Assembly: GCA_016800925.1 (NCBI GenBank)
Contig: JABCPU010000020.1
Coordinates: 310,001-374,000 of the forward strand
DNA length: 64,000 bases
Reading direction: 5' to 3'
Source of the DNA: Suillus spraguei
Lineage: Eukaryota > Basidiomycota > Agaricomycetes > Boletales > Suillaceae
Part shown: in pieces, positions 1 through 10,382 of the stretch
Position numbering within the stretch: position 1 is the first letter of the stretch
How the letters are laid out: each line of letters begins with the position of its first letter
Translations under genes and position numbers: made by a program
The notes under the pieces: generated by a model
Seen by the model: the letters and a program-made list of their open reading frames with translations, nothing else
Database searches by the model: none
Told to the model about the DNA's origin: nothing

Positions 1-828
1 ATGGATAACCTCTTGGGCTTCGTCCCGGGACTGCATTCCCGTGGTGCCCAGTGAAACCGGTCGAGCACGAGTACTCCTCGCGAGCGCCCCCTTCCATGTA
101 GCTCCGGGACGTACGAAAACTTCTTGAGCTCTCCATGAATGTTCACTACTTCGGCTACGCTGAGAGTGGTATGCGCTAATGGCACTGCTTCCGATGACAG
201 AAGTCGCCTCATCTTCGCTCGGAGGTATTAGCTTTGCAATGAGGAGTGCCTCAATATGACGGAGTGGAGTAAGGCGCATCTGCAACATTTCGAGCTCTTG
301 GGGTATGTTGGCACCACCGTCATCGCTGTCTTCACCTCCGCTATCGAGAGTAGGAAGTCGAAGGTCGGACAAGGCATCAAGGATTGTACGAACGGACCGG
401 ACGATGTTGAGCTGTATGACGCTGCGCCAGAGTATGCGCTCTTCATGGAATGCGGTGGGAGTGTAGAGTTTCTGAAAGTCTAAGGAGAACGAGTGAATTT
501 CACGCAGGGAGTCGAAGATGTTGATACGTACGTCTTAGCGTTGTTGATTTGCCTGGGGTGGAATTATGATTATGAAAGTGGACGTAAAAGATATTGAGGA
601 CATACCTGATTCACTTTGACCCAACAATAAGAGTCTGACTATACCCTTCTTCTTCTGGGCCTGCTTCTCTGCTCGTATTGAATCGTCTATTGCTTGGCTG
701 ACTCTGCGTGCCTCTGCTTCCTGAGCTTGCCTGATAACACGATCTTGTTCCGTTTCGTTTATTGGGGGCTTGAGGGCTTCGTCTAGAGGGTCGAAGTCAT
801 GCGGAGATTTTGGAAGTGCCGCAGACAT
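1..828 (-). CDS. G-protein alpha subunit-like protein, copy 1 (3' end outside window)
   Basis: Predicted Ras-like GTPase of the heterotrimeric G-alpha type, which would relay receptor signals at the inner plasma membrane. The N-terminus is a charged helix (residues 1-60), followed by the phosphate-binding motif GQSESGKS, which spans an intron. I infer exons 828-606, 552-532 and 479 to the window edge, with GT-AG introns whose acceptors read CCCCAG and CCTTAG. Exon 3 encodes the helical-domain segment around RSVIQLNIVRSVRTILDAL, typical of G-alpha-like proteins expanded in basidiomycetes, and stays in frame to the window edge. The C-terminal G3-G5 boxes lie outside the window, so GTPase competence cannot be judged. 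A second, inverted and damaged copy lies at 5750-6796; this one looks like the functional parent. Confidence 0.75.
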
Positions 829-1045
829 GGGGAAGAGTAGGGGATGCCAGGGTACGAGTGATGGAAGATAGTAAGAGAGTTCTGGGCAAAGCTAGGACCG
901 GCAGCAATGTAGTAATTTGCCAGGCACGAGAGGTAGTGGAAATTATAGGACTTGGCGAAGGTTGACGCCGAACATGCCAGCAATATTAGAGAGTACGAAT
1001 TGAGAAATCACCGGGCCAGGGCGAGTAGGAAGATGGTGCCTGTTT
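1..1045. repeat. Left arm of a large inverted duplication
   Basis: The reverse complement of this stretch matches about 5530-6570 almost base for base, including introns of the G-alpha-like gene and about 200 bases upstream of its ATG. Matching fades near 1045, where the other copy runs into casein-kinase-like sequence. The arms are about 1 kb each and about 4.5 kb apart, and the left arm may continue beyond the window. The aspartokinase gene lies between them. Confidence 0.8.
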
Positions 1046-1805
1046 CTCAGGTGGGCGTTACACGTGAACGAGATTGAGGTTAGTAGGCTCCTCTTCACCA
1101 ATCCCGGCATTACCATCGCCATGCTTTTTCATAACCGAGTCTGGCTAGTCACTTTCCACTAGTGTTATCGGCCCGCAGCTCATGTTATCTGGTCACCCTT
1201 ACTTGCAACATGGCTCAATTGAATACTGGCCGACGCGCGGCATTGTAGATATACTCAAGGCACGTGGGACAAGGCAACCGGTGGTTTCTTCGGTTCCTCG
1301 TCAAGGGTAGGGTTGTCGTGTATGGCTTGCCACGACGTCAAGCTGAAAGGCAAATTCACACTGTGCGCTCAAGTGATTCTCCGGTTCCTGGACGTGGGTA
1401 AAGGCTGGACTGGATTCTTCTCACTGAAGAGGTCCTTGGTTATTCATCTCCGCTGGACCCCGGACCTTGGATGTAGTCCTGATTGTCATTGTTTTCGGTG
1501 GCAATTCATCATCAAGTACTCATTGAGCGTCTTGCCAAACATTCTGATAAGAAATTGGTGTTCCATGTGGGCAGAATACCGAAACCTATTTATACCAAAA
1601 GCTTATCGTGTCAGGTACAATATTTCATTATGTAAATATAATTCGTTCCTGATCCCGCCGTCGAACAAGGAATATATGTAATACATTCTCCTCCCCCTCG
1701 GGTGACAGGGGTCTCAGCTGATGCCACATCTTTTCTTTAGCTTGCTCTAGCTCTCGTGTTAGCACCGCGTGGCCGTAGTCTATCTCTTCAGAAAGTTGAC
1801 GTGTG
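1046..1805. other. Intergenic region upstream of aspartokinase, no gene seen
   Basis: The open frame at 1313-1681 has no recognisable domain and an untypical composition. This stretch probably holds the promoter and 5' leader of the aspartokinase gene and the start of the duplicated segment. No RNA gene was recognised. Confidence 0.5.
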
Positions 1806-3893
1806 ATGCTGGGAACAAAATTAGATCTCACTCTCCCTTCCTCCTCTTCATGTACTAATCCGTCAGTGTTCCGTCAGAACAGCACAGATCCAGAAGCAAA
1901 ATGGATAGTCCAAAAGTTTGGCGGCACTAGTGTAGGTAAATTTCCAATCAACATAGCTCGCGATATCGTATCGTAAGTCTTACTTATTATCATACTCTTT
2001 TGGATCTCTTGATTTCGCCTTTCAGGAGCTACATCGCCCAGCACAAAGTCGCAGTCGTTTGCTCTGCACGCTCTGGCACTGCGAAGGCTTTAGGAACTAC
2101 CAATCTCCTACTCAGAGCTGCCTCCGAGGCCCGCCAACGACACAAGTTTTTCAATGGTTCTGGTACCATGACTCCCTCGATAAATGGCATCTTCAGGAGG
2201 TCATCAGAAACTTCCCCAAACTCCCCGATGCGCAGATCTTCGCCATCGCCATCGTCTCCATCCACGGGCCCTTTAACGCCGCTGATAACACCCCAGGCTG
2301 GCCAGTCTCAACCGGAATTTAATGTTACCGTCGACCTTATACGATCAGAGCACCTGAATGCTGCAAAAGCTTCTATCAATAATCCAGAGATCCTCCAAGA
2401 ACTCGAGACTGAGATAGATCGAGACTGCGACTGGCTTCGTAGTTTCTTGTTTGCTGCTCAGGTTCGTTTAATCCATTCATCACACTGCTACTAATCTAAC
2501 GTGAAACCAGGTAATCAATGAAATATCACCACGTTCGCGAGATAACATCATAGGTTTTGGTGAGCGATTAGGTTGTAAATTGATGACAGCCGTTCTCCGC
2601 GACCAAGTCAGTTTTTGGTATCAACGTTTCCTCAATATGACTGATCTGCAGTCTACAGGGCATCGACGCAGAGTACGTATCGCTGGAAGACATCATCCCT
2701 GTATCCGAGGACAGCGACACCGTACCAGAAGGCTCTCTCAATCAGGCCTTTTATGATAACGTAGCCGCTGCTGTCGGCGAACGCATCAGGGGATGCACAC
2801 CCCGCGTACCCGTCGTCACCGGCTTCTTCGGCCACGTTCCCGGTTCGCTTCTCCGCCAAGTTGGTCGAGGATACACAGATCTGCTCTCCGCTCTTCTAGC
2901 CGTCGGCCTCGAAGCCTCAGAACTGCAGATATGGAAGGAAGTCGACGGGATATTCACCGCGGATCCTCGAAAAGTGCTCACCGCACGATTGATACCTGTC
3001 ATATCGCCCGACGAAGCCGCTGAGCTGACTTATTATGGGAGTGAAGTCGTACATCCATTCACGATGGAGCAAGTCAGAAGAAGCCATCATTGAATCTCAG
3101 CTTTTTGCTCATCCCTCCAATTGCAGGTCATTCGCAGAAAAATTCCGATAAGGATAAAAAACGTGGAGAATCCCCTGGGGGGCGGCACGGTCATTCATCC
3201 CGGCCTGGATATCGAGATGTCGCAAGACGATAGTCTCTGTGAAGCGCCGGTTGCGATACCACAGGGATCCAACGAATTGTGTAGGAACAAGCGACTGCCA
3301 ACCGCTGTGACAATAAAAGAGCGCATCATCGTGCTCAACGTCAATTCGAATCGAAAGAGCGTGTCTCATGGCTTCCTAGCTGGGATATTTGGAAGCCTCG
3401 ATCGTTTCGGCGTGGTCGTAGACCTCATCAGCACCAGCGAAGTACACGTCAGCATGGCCATCGAGGACAATCTGTCCAGGACGACCATGGAACGGTTGGT
3501 GGGTGAACTAAAAAAGAGCGGAACTGTGAGTACCCTTGTTAATGACACCAGCCTCTCAATTGACACGAGTCCCAGGTTTCCGTCCACCGTGAAATGGCCA
3601 TTCTCTCCCTTGTCGGTCAACAGATGCGCAACCTCGTCGGTATATCCGGACGCATGTTTACTTCCCTCGGCCAGGGTAATGTGAATATCGAGATGATCAG
3701 CCAAGGCGCCAGCGAGATCAACATATCGTGTGTTATCGAGAGCCGCGACGCTGTCAAGGCGCTCAATCTCATACATCAGAGCTGTTTGCAGATAAAGCCT
3801 GAGGGGCCCAGAGGGCGAGGTTGGTTTATCGGTTCTTGATGTTTGTTGAGGCTGACGCGATGTGATATATAGTCGGCCCGTGGCTTTTCTAGC
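1806..3893 (+). CDS. HOM3: Aspartate kinase (aspartokinase), seven exons
   Basis: Catalyses ATP-dependent phosphorylation of L-aspartate, the first step toward threonine, methionine and, via homoserine, isoleucine. Inferred exons are 1806-1972, 2026-2461, 2511-2606, 2659-3072, 3127-3525, 3576-3819 and 3874-3893; they sum to 1776 nt (591 aa) and keep frame. The kinase N-terminal signature VQKFGGTSVG is near residue 40, followed by VVCSARSG. A Ser/Pro-rich insertion (around residues 95-130), often seen in fungal homologues, follows. The substrate region includes VDGIFTADPR and YYGSEVVHPFTMEQ. Two ACT-type regulatory segments follow, the last with SLVGQQMRN and NVNIEMISQGASEINIS. The protein ends in VGPWLF encoded by a 20-base last exon. 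The start is the first ATG after an in-frame stop (1797-1799). It looks intact; feedback by threonine is known for the family, not shown here. Confidence 0.9.
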
Positions 3894-4556
3894 ATGGGGC
3901 GTAGAAAGCTGTAGAGAATTCTGGTTCAACACCGATCTCGACTTTGTAGAGTATCTTCATCATGATACCGAGCAGTATAAACATGTGATTTTACTGTTTT
4001 CAGCTTCGCGGCAACATCCTTACCTCCCTGTACCTTGTCTCTTGCTCGTTACGATTATCACAAAAGTATCATTTGTACAGAATTCAAAGCACTGGTATCA
4101 TGACTGCGTGGGAAGACCGAGGGTGTCACAATTCAAGTCTCTCCGTTGATCGAGACGGAATGACTGTGGCTTCCCTTGACAGAGTATCCCCCTCGCCAAA
4201 TAGAGCGAGGAAGCATAGCCTGTAGTACGGTCAAAATACCCCCCGGGAATCAGACATACTCCTCGGGTACCAGTGTATGCATCTTTTCCGGAACTTCTGA
4301 AACCCCATGTCTCCCGTCCTCTCCATAATCCAACTAAACAGTCGCTGCCTCAGCAATGCATAGTTGAATTTATTCAAACTTCAAAGCACGACAAAACGAC
4401 GTGAGAGTTCTCCCCACACATTCAATTAAATTGCGCGTGATGGCCCACGCGTAGACACATCGTTTTTTGTAAATCGGATATCTCCTCAGGCAATAGCACA
4501 CTTTTGCGGGAACTTCCATCCTATCTGATGTTTTCCGTCCACCCCTCCCGACCATT
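3894..4556. other. 3' flank of aspartokinase, no gene
   Basis: Holds the presumed 3' UTR, of which about the first 130 bases recur at 8259-8415, then unassigned sequence. No ORF here has a recognisable domain. Confidence 0.5.
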
Positions 4557-5024
4557 TAATAGGGGAGTTCAAAGCTGGATTTCGAGGCCGATTTGGACGT
4601 GGATTTGGACTTGGATTTGGACGCTAAAAACATCCAAATCCGATTTCAACTTTGACAACCCTCGATTTCGACCTATTTCGACGAGTTTTCGCTTACCAAA
4701 GTGCTTGCCGCGTCGGAGTTCAAATTACCGTAGTACAACGGTTAGCATAGGATACGTGAAAACTATTTTGAAACCACCATGCCCTTTCAAACCGAGCGCC
4801 AGCAGGCTGCTGAATCAGTGCTTGAGTCATACATTGCAGCTCTTCTGGCAGAATCCCACATTCTCGTTGATACAGTAAACAAGACGCGTGTATTAGGTAA
4901 GTCACGTTGTGCATATTTTAGAGTCCGACTCATGTTGCCGAATGTTGCCGCTGAACCAGCCGAAATCCATCCGAAATCCACGTCCAAATCGGCCTCGAAA
5001 TCCAGCTTTTTAACTCCCCTATTA
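4557..5024. mobile_element. MITE-like element with ~50-bp terminal inverted repeats
   Basis: The left end (TAATAGGGGAGTTCAAAGC, continuing through repeated GGATTTGGAC units) is matched in reverse complement at about 4970-5024 (reading GGCCTCGAAATCCAGC and ending CTCCCCTATTA). The arms are about 50 bp with one or two mismatches and the whole is about 468 bp without a transposase. A short TA-rich target duplication is possible but not certain. Between the arms, 4731-4795 contains A-box-like and B-box-like pol III promoter words. It lies immediately beside the end of the casein-kinase-like fragment. Confidence 0.7.
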
Positions 5025-5039
5025 TCTGGCCGAACAGCT

Positions 5040-5660
5040 ATCTTAGCAATGGGTAGTCGGGCTTTTCATCGAATTTCAAATCACGATAGTGATCGAAATA
5101 GGCCGTGAACTCCACAAGCGGAGTAGGTCACGGAATGTTGAACCAGATTTCATCACCCCCATTCGAAGTAGTTTGGCCTCGAGGCTTGGTGCGTAGACAC
5201 ATTGCCAAGGCAGACGTCCATGCAGAAGAAATAGAAGGACGTTGCCCAATGCTTCAAGATAGTCTCGTCGTCCTTGTTTCTGCTCCTCGCTCGTTAGCCC
5301 TGGGCAGAAACTAAATCGGTCTCCACAAACCTCGTCCAAAATGTACGTTATAGCTTGCATATCGTGGCGTTCCAAGTCCAACACGGCCTTCACAGAACGG
5401 TATATGTGTTCCTGTGTATGGGTCAATGTAAAACTTCGCCAAACCAAAGTCGAACAGATAGACGATGCGAGAGTCCTCCCCAACGCCCAGCTGAGAAACG
5501 GGCACCAGGTTCTACCAACTTCGTACTCGCCCTGGTCCGGTGATCTCTCAATTCGTAGTCTGTAATATCAATCCAACAACTTCCTATTATTGCTGGCATG
5601 ACTGGCGTCAACCTTCGCCAAGTACTATAATTTCCACTACGTCTTGTGCCTGGCAAATTA
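5040..5660 (-). pseudogene. Casein kinase I-like protein kinase, 3' fragment
   Basis: On the minus strand the conserved C-lobe of a CK1-type Ser/Thr kinase is readable: the DFG-region LFDFGLAKFYIDP, the activation segment GLGTPRYASYNVHFG, then EALGNVLLFLLHGRLPW and a terminal segment ending near 5045 (FDHYRDLKFDEKPDY). The N-lobe with the glycine loop and the catalytic loop HRD are absent. The parts sit in different frames, so several frameshifts or decayed introns are present. Upstream it runs into the G-alpha duplication, and the join near 5560 recurs at about 960-1045, so the kinase piece became attached before or during the duplication. Non-functional. Confidence 0.75.
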
Positions 5661-6570
5661 CTCCATTGCTGCCAGTCCCAGCTTTTCCCAGAACTCTCTT
5701 ACTATCTTCCATCACTTGCTTTCGTACCCTGACATCCCTACTCTCCCCCATGTCTGCGGCACTTCCAAAATCTCCGCAGGACTTCGACCCTCTAGACGAA
5801 GCTCTCAAGCCTCCAATAAACGAAACGGAGCAGGATCGTGTTATCAGGCAAGCTCAGGAAGCAGAGGCACGCAGAGTCAGCCAAGCAATAGATGATTCAA
5901 TACGAGCAGAGAAGCAGGCCCAGAAGAAGAAGGGTATCGTCAGACTCTTATTGTTGGGTCAAAGTGAATCAGGTATGACCGACCTCCTCAATATCTTTTA
6001 CGCCCACTTTCATAATTCCACCCCAGGCAAATCAACAACACTAAGACGTACATATCAACAACTCCGACACCCTGCGTGAAATCCAGCCGTTCTCCTTAGA
6101 CTTCCAAAAACTCTACACCCCCACCGCATTCCATGAAGAGCGCGTACTCTGGCGCAGCGTCATACAGCTTAACATCGTCCGGTCCGTTCGTACAATTTTT
6201 GATGCTTTGTCCGACCCTCGACTTCCTACTCTCGATAGCGGAGGTGAAGACAGCGATGACGGTGGTGCCAATATATCCCAAGAGCTCGAAATGCTACAGA
6301 TGCGCCTCACTCCACTCCGTCATATTGGGGCACTCCTCATTGCAAAGCTAATACTTCCGAGAGAAGACGAGGCGACTTCTGTCATCGGAAACAGTACCAT
6401 TAGCGCATACCACTCCCAGCGCAGCCGAAGTAGTGAGCATTCATGGAGAGCTCAAGAAGTTTTCGTGCATCACGGAGCTACATGGAAGGGAGCGCTCGCG
6501 AAGAGTACTCGTGCTCGTTTCACTGGACACCACAGGAATGCAAACCCGGGACGAGGCGCAAGAGGGTATT
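5530..6570. repeat. Right arm of the inverted duplication
   Basis: Reverse-complement partner of 1-1045. It carries a full copy of the G-alpha-like 5' region including both introns. Small substitutions and indels separate the arms, so the event is not brand new. Confidence 0.8.
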
Positions 6571-6796
6571 AATTCGTGCAGTTATGACATCATGGCTCTC
6601 TGGAATGACAGGCTTGTTTGGGAGGCTTTACGAAGGAGAAAAATTCGTCTCGAAGAATCTTCCGGCTTGTAAGCATTCGGTATTGTTCCACGTCTAGTTG
6701 TACTTGAACCTTTGTTGTTTTATAGCTTCCTCAACGACTTGGATCGAATCACGGCCCTGAACTACACCCCAAACAATGGTGAAATACTCATCTAGC
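5750..6796 (+). pseudogene. G-protein alpha subunit-like, copy 2 (decayed)
   Basis: Same N-terminus as copy 1 (MSAALPKSPQDFDPLDEAL), GQSESGKS split by an intron at 5973-6026, a second intron at about 6048-6099, and the helical-domain exon from 6100. Further downstream are segments matching the rest of the family: SYDIMALWNDRLVWEALRRR, then after an intron (about 6671-6724) FLNDLDRITALNY. The frame of the helical exon does not connect to these C-terminal exons without a shift between about 6470 and 6560, and a TAG follows GEILI at about 6794. The nucleotide-binding C-terminal half is therefore lost. The region right of 6796 belongs to the neighbouring membrane gene. I judge this a duplicated pseudogene; a truncated expressed form cannot be excluded. 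Confidence 0.7.
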
Positions 6797-8098
6797 AGCG
6801 AAGGGAACTGGGTTAATGGCGAAGCAGCATTATGTTGTGGTATACTTCCGAAGAGCTGTAACACAGTCATGTCTCGGAGGTGAGAAGACTGAATAGTTGG
6901 ATGCCATCTGCACGGCAATAGTATAATCCCGACACCGGCGTGAAGTAACTCAGACGCCGAGCGACAAGCACGACAGCTATCAAACAGACGAGTGCGAAAC
7001 TGAGAAAGGAGAAAGCTCATACGAAAAATGCGTAAGCACCGGTGAACTACTAGTGAAAAGCAACCTGAATCAAAAGTCAGCCTCAGTCAGTTCCATATAT
7101 TGTAATAGTATGAAACATAATATGTAGGTATAAGACACTACATAAGACACAAACACCACCAAGTCGGTCCACAAAATTGGGGAATTCGTGCGTTTGTGTA
7201 GCATCCTACGCCTGGCGCTCTCCAAAAATGCAAAACTAATCATCCCAAATAAGATGGATAACACATGGCTGGTGTGAGAAAAAACCAGAACACTCGAAAA
7301 GACCATACATTGGCACTGGATGAGTAGGTGCTCGAGGACGAACCAGCTGTAATCCATGCGAAAAAACCATTCTGCCATTGTGGGATGATCTTGCTCGAAG
7401 TAATCGATGAGGTTTGTTCTAATTTCAATAAGTGTAAGAGCATTGAATTCTGCGTCTAGGAGACACGCACATCAAGAAGCACACAACACCGTATATGAAG
7501 TCCACAACGCTGGCAGTCATGGTCTGGTTTTCGATTGACTCCACAAGTTTGTATATCCCAAAAGCCAAAACCAGCACAATTTTGAGGAGGCGATTCCCTG
7601 TAAGTTTGATCCAGGGAGAAAAATTGTCTGGTCTAGGAGAACGGTCAATGATAGCCAGGTTATAGCAAAAGGAAGCGCTCACCTGGTGAACCATCTTGTA
7701 TGCTTCCCCTGAAGTTTGCGATATCCAGTGAATAATAAGCTGCGTTGGATATGATGATCCGACGGAATTACGAAGTACAAGTTTACGTACCCTATGGGGG
7801 GTAGTACCATGAGGATGCTGATGGCAACCGGCGGGTCGAGGTGGAGATCTCTCATAACCCATATGAATAGTATTATGTATACACTAATGTGCAGGAGTTC
7901 CAAATAAACAGTCGTGAAAAACTTCCAGACTGCAAGTAGTGAAGATATTGGTGAGGTCAGTGATGATGAAAAGCGATCTATCATGATGGCAGTCAATGCA
8001 TTCCCAGGCTGCACATTGGCCCAGTTAGAAACTACCAGCGCAGGAAGATAACTGATTGTCGCAGATGGAGTAGGGGGTGGAGTCGACATTTGGTACAA
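6694..8098 (-). CDS. Polytopic membrane protein of unknown function
   Basis: Four coding segments on the minus strand join through normal introns: 8098 to about 7690 (MSTPPPTPSATISY near the start, then two hydrophobic helices around ISVYIILFIWVMRD and the IGYVNLYFVIP stretch), about 7615-7460 (helices LLKIVLVLAFGIYKLV and VVDFIYGVVCFLMC), about 7445-7075 (helices around CQCMVFSSVLVFSHT and SYVVSYTYILCFILL), and 7020-6694. At least six membrane segments are predicted. I do not recognise a named family; the shape resembles basidiomycete-specific multi-pass proteins. The last ~35 codons (6796-6694) are antisense to the final exon of the decayed G-alpha copy, so the C-terminus may be a chimera created when the duplication landed. 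Either of two nearby ATGs (8098 or 8089) could start it. Confidence 0.55.
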
Positions 8099-8258
8099 CA
8101 GGACAATTTGACAGAAGTCGCTTTAAATATGATTTGGGAGACGGCATGCTGACTCAAGACACAAAGTTCATCACATCAGGTAACAAACTCAGAATTGATA
8201 AGATAGCGGTCTGACGAACATCACGTGCATGCGACAAAGTGTGACACTGTGGATAAAG

Positions 8259-8415
8259 TCGGCCCGTGGCTTTTCTAGCATGGGGCATAGAAAGCTATAG
8301 AGTCCTGGTTCAACACTGATCTCGACTTCGTAGAGTATCTTCATCATGATACCAAGCAGTATAAACATGTGATTTTACTGTCCTCAGCTTCATGGTACCT
8401 CCCTGTACCTTGTCT
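8259..8415 (+). pseudogene. Duplicated last exon and 3' UTR of aspartokinase
   Basis: TCGGCCCGTGGCTTTTCTAG and about 130 following bases repeat 3874-4040 with roughly 10% differences and one ~11-base gap. Homology begins at the splice acceptor of the last aspartokinase exon. Only the tail was copied and there is no coding value. The flank to the right is repeat sequence. Confidence 0.8.
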
Positions 8416-8421
8416 AGTACA

Positions 8422-8874
8422 TCACGGAATTGGGCAGGAGATGTTTTGGATAGATATCTGTGGCAAAATCTTATCAAATATATGCAAATTATATCCAAAG
8501 ATAAAGCCAGCCATTGAAGGACAAGAAAACTCTAATACTGATGAGGATATGTAAGTATCGCAACTGCGATACTGGGCAGATATATAATGGACAGACCTTC
8601 CGCATCTCTCTGGCATGGTGGTCACTCGTTGTCTGGGCTTGACCTTGTGATAGCTGTTTAGAATGCCAACCGGTCGGTAATCAAGAGTTACAATACCCTT
8701 GCAATACTTACGCAATAAGATTGTTGCTCCATAGTTGTGATGTGACCAGGGAAATCCCTTGCCAAAATCCACAATATCTTCAGTATAAAGATCTGGCATG
8801 GTCATTGCTGTCATTCCTGATGGGTTCAGGTCCATCCCTTGCCAAATTTTATAACATCTACATTGTACCATCAT
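8422..8874 (-). CDS. Hypothetical ORF, probably TE-derived and cut by LTR A1
   Basis: A 150-codon open frame without a family I recognise. Its start lies 11 bases from a solo LTR (8885-9640), and the frame stays open if the LTR is skipped, so the LTR appears to have landed in a longer coding region. It could also be chance. No function is proposed. Confidence 0.25.
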   Translation of the reverse strand: MMVQCRCYKIWQGMDLNPSGMTAMTMPDLYTEDIVDFGKGFPWSHHNYGATILLRKYCKGIVTLDYRPVGILNSYHKVKPRQRVTTMPERCGRSVHYISAQYRSCDTYISSSVLEFSCPSMAGFIFGYNLHIFDKILPQISIQNISCPIP

Positions 8875-8884
8875 TCCTCCGATC

Positions 8885-9640
8885 TGTTAAGACCATACTC
8901 AAAGGGTAAGAGATCTGAAGGGCTTTGGCCTCAGTTTGTACACTGTGCCCCTTTCCCGAGTATTGCCCCTTATTTCAGAGGAAAGATATATGTCTGAAGG
9001 TCCGAAGGTGGTCGTGTGATGGATCCGGACGTCCAAAGGTAATGGATATGATATGTCTGAAGGTTATCCAGAGTGTAGGATTGGAACAAGGGTTAAGGCT
9101 AGTTTTGGAACAAGTTCCTAACTAGAAACTAATGGAGGTAGACTACCTGATGGTATAGTCGGAGATATAGACTGTAGGAATCAATCCTAAGTCTTGGAAG
9201 ATGACTAGAGTCAGAAGTAGCTCAAGTCTGGAGGAACACAATGAGCAGAATCTAAGATGATATTTGAACTAAGGTTCTATGGAGATTTACAAGTGGTTTA
9301 TATACTGTAAGTAACTGGCATGGATAATCAACAAGTCCGAGACTGAGGGCTATGTACAATGTATATGGAAGTCTATTAGTAAATGCACAGTGGATCAATA
9401 AGCACGAGTCAGAAATGAGACATAGGTAACAGATCAATAAGCAGGATGGAAATATACATAGCCAGAATACTGGTGACAGGGGGATTACTGAAAGGAGGTA
9501 GACGCAGATGTCCACAAGGGAGTTAGAGTGCGAGAAGTAGGAAGGGTTGGATGGGTGGTCTGGATAGGATCTGTGGACTGGATGGAAGTAGGATCAATTG
9601 GATCTGATTGGATCTGAGATCAATTGCATGGAATATGACA
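8885..9640. mobile_element. Solo LTR, family A, copy A1
   Basis: Begins TGTTAAGACC and ends TATGACA (TG...CA ends). The same about 740-bp sequence recurs at 14931-15695, 21189-21921, 54487-56229 and 58705-59316. Flanks are CGATC on the left and TGATC on the right, a 5-bp target duplication with one C-to-T difference. Confidence 0.85.
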
Positions 9641-10020
9641 TGATCGCAGTCCTAATAGGTCGAGGTACATCCCGAAAGTTATGAGATAATGTATATACAG
9701 CTGGGTTGTAGTCACACATACTCCCTTCCTGATCAACACCTGCATTGATGACACATTGGAGGAAACAGATACCACTGATTTAGGGCTGCATGAAAACAAG
9801 TCATGGCCAACATAAGCCACCAGGCTTACACTGCAGCACATTTTTGCAGATAATTCATATTACAGCAGTTTGCAAAACTAATGGTACTCACCCAACTGTG
9901 AGAAAGTATTGATACATTTGCAAGACTTGGTAAAATTCTGCTGTTTTGGGTTGCATAACACTGTCGCATCATGTCACATCTCAATACTTTGGAATTTTAT
10001 ATCTTTACTGCTCCTCATAA
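9641..10020. other. Unassigned sequence between LTR A1 and the Tc1/mariner fragment
   Basis: AT-rich sequence with no convincing coding region. It may be the continuation of the TE in which LTR A1 sits. Confidence 0.35.
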
Positions 10021-10193
10021 TGACGAAGGCATTTAAAAGTGCTGAATTCGTGGACACTGATTCAGATATCATGGAGCTCTCATCCTTGAGCTCTGAATCA
10101 GACTTGGACGAGAGCTCAGGGTCTACAGCCATTGCTGAGCAAGCACTACGGGCACGAGATAGTATTGACCGTGAGCTGGACGCCATGGACTGA
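10020..10193 (+). CDS. Short acidic hypothetical ORF, TE-associated
   Basis: From the ATG at 10020 it encodes a Ser/Asp/Glu-rich peptide (TDSDIMELSSLSSESDLDES) of 57 residues ending at TGA 10191-10193. The frame continues as readable Pro/Lys-rich sequence after the stop. It lies divergently beside the Tc1/mariner transposase fragment. Low-complexity acidic N-termini of this kind are common in fungal transposon proteins. Function unknown. Confidence 0.3.
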   Translation: MTKAFKSAEFVDTDSDIMELSSLSSESDLDESSGSTAIAEQALRARDSIDRELDAMD

Positions 10194-10382
10194 CCACCAC
10201 CAGAGGCTTTCATACCAGCTATAGCTACACTTCAACTCAGCAGCACCAAAAAAAAGCGAAAACCAGTGCATATATTATATCCAGGTCTCTTCTCAAGTCT
10301 GTTGTTTGTCTGACTATATGCTCTAGAGAAGACAGTAAATGCCAGTAAGCAGCCTCATGCTGAAGTAACTGAAGAGCCAGCC

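Noticed and set aside
1313..1681. 122-codon plus-strand ORF upstream of aspartokinase
   Set aside because: No domain, no splice logic with the neighbour, composition unlike the adjacent real exons; likely chance.
4720..4830. tRNA gene
   Set aside because: A-box and B-box words are present but no acceptor stem or anticodon arm can be folded by eye.
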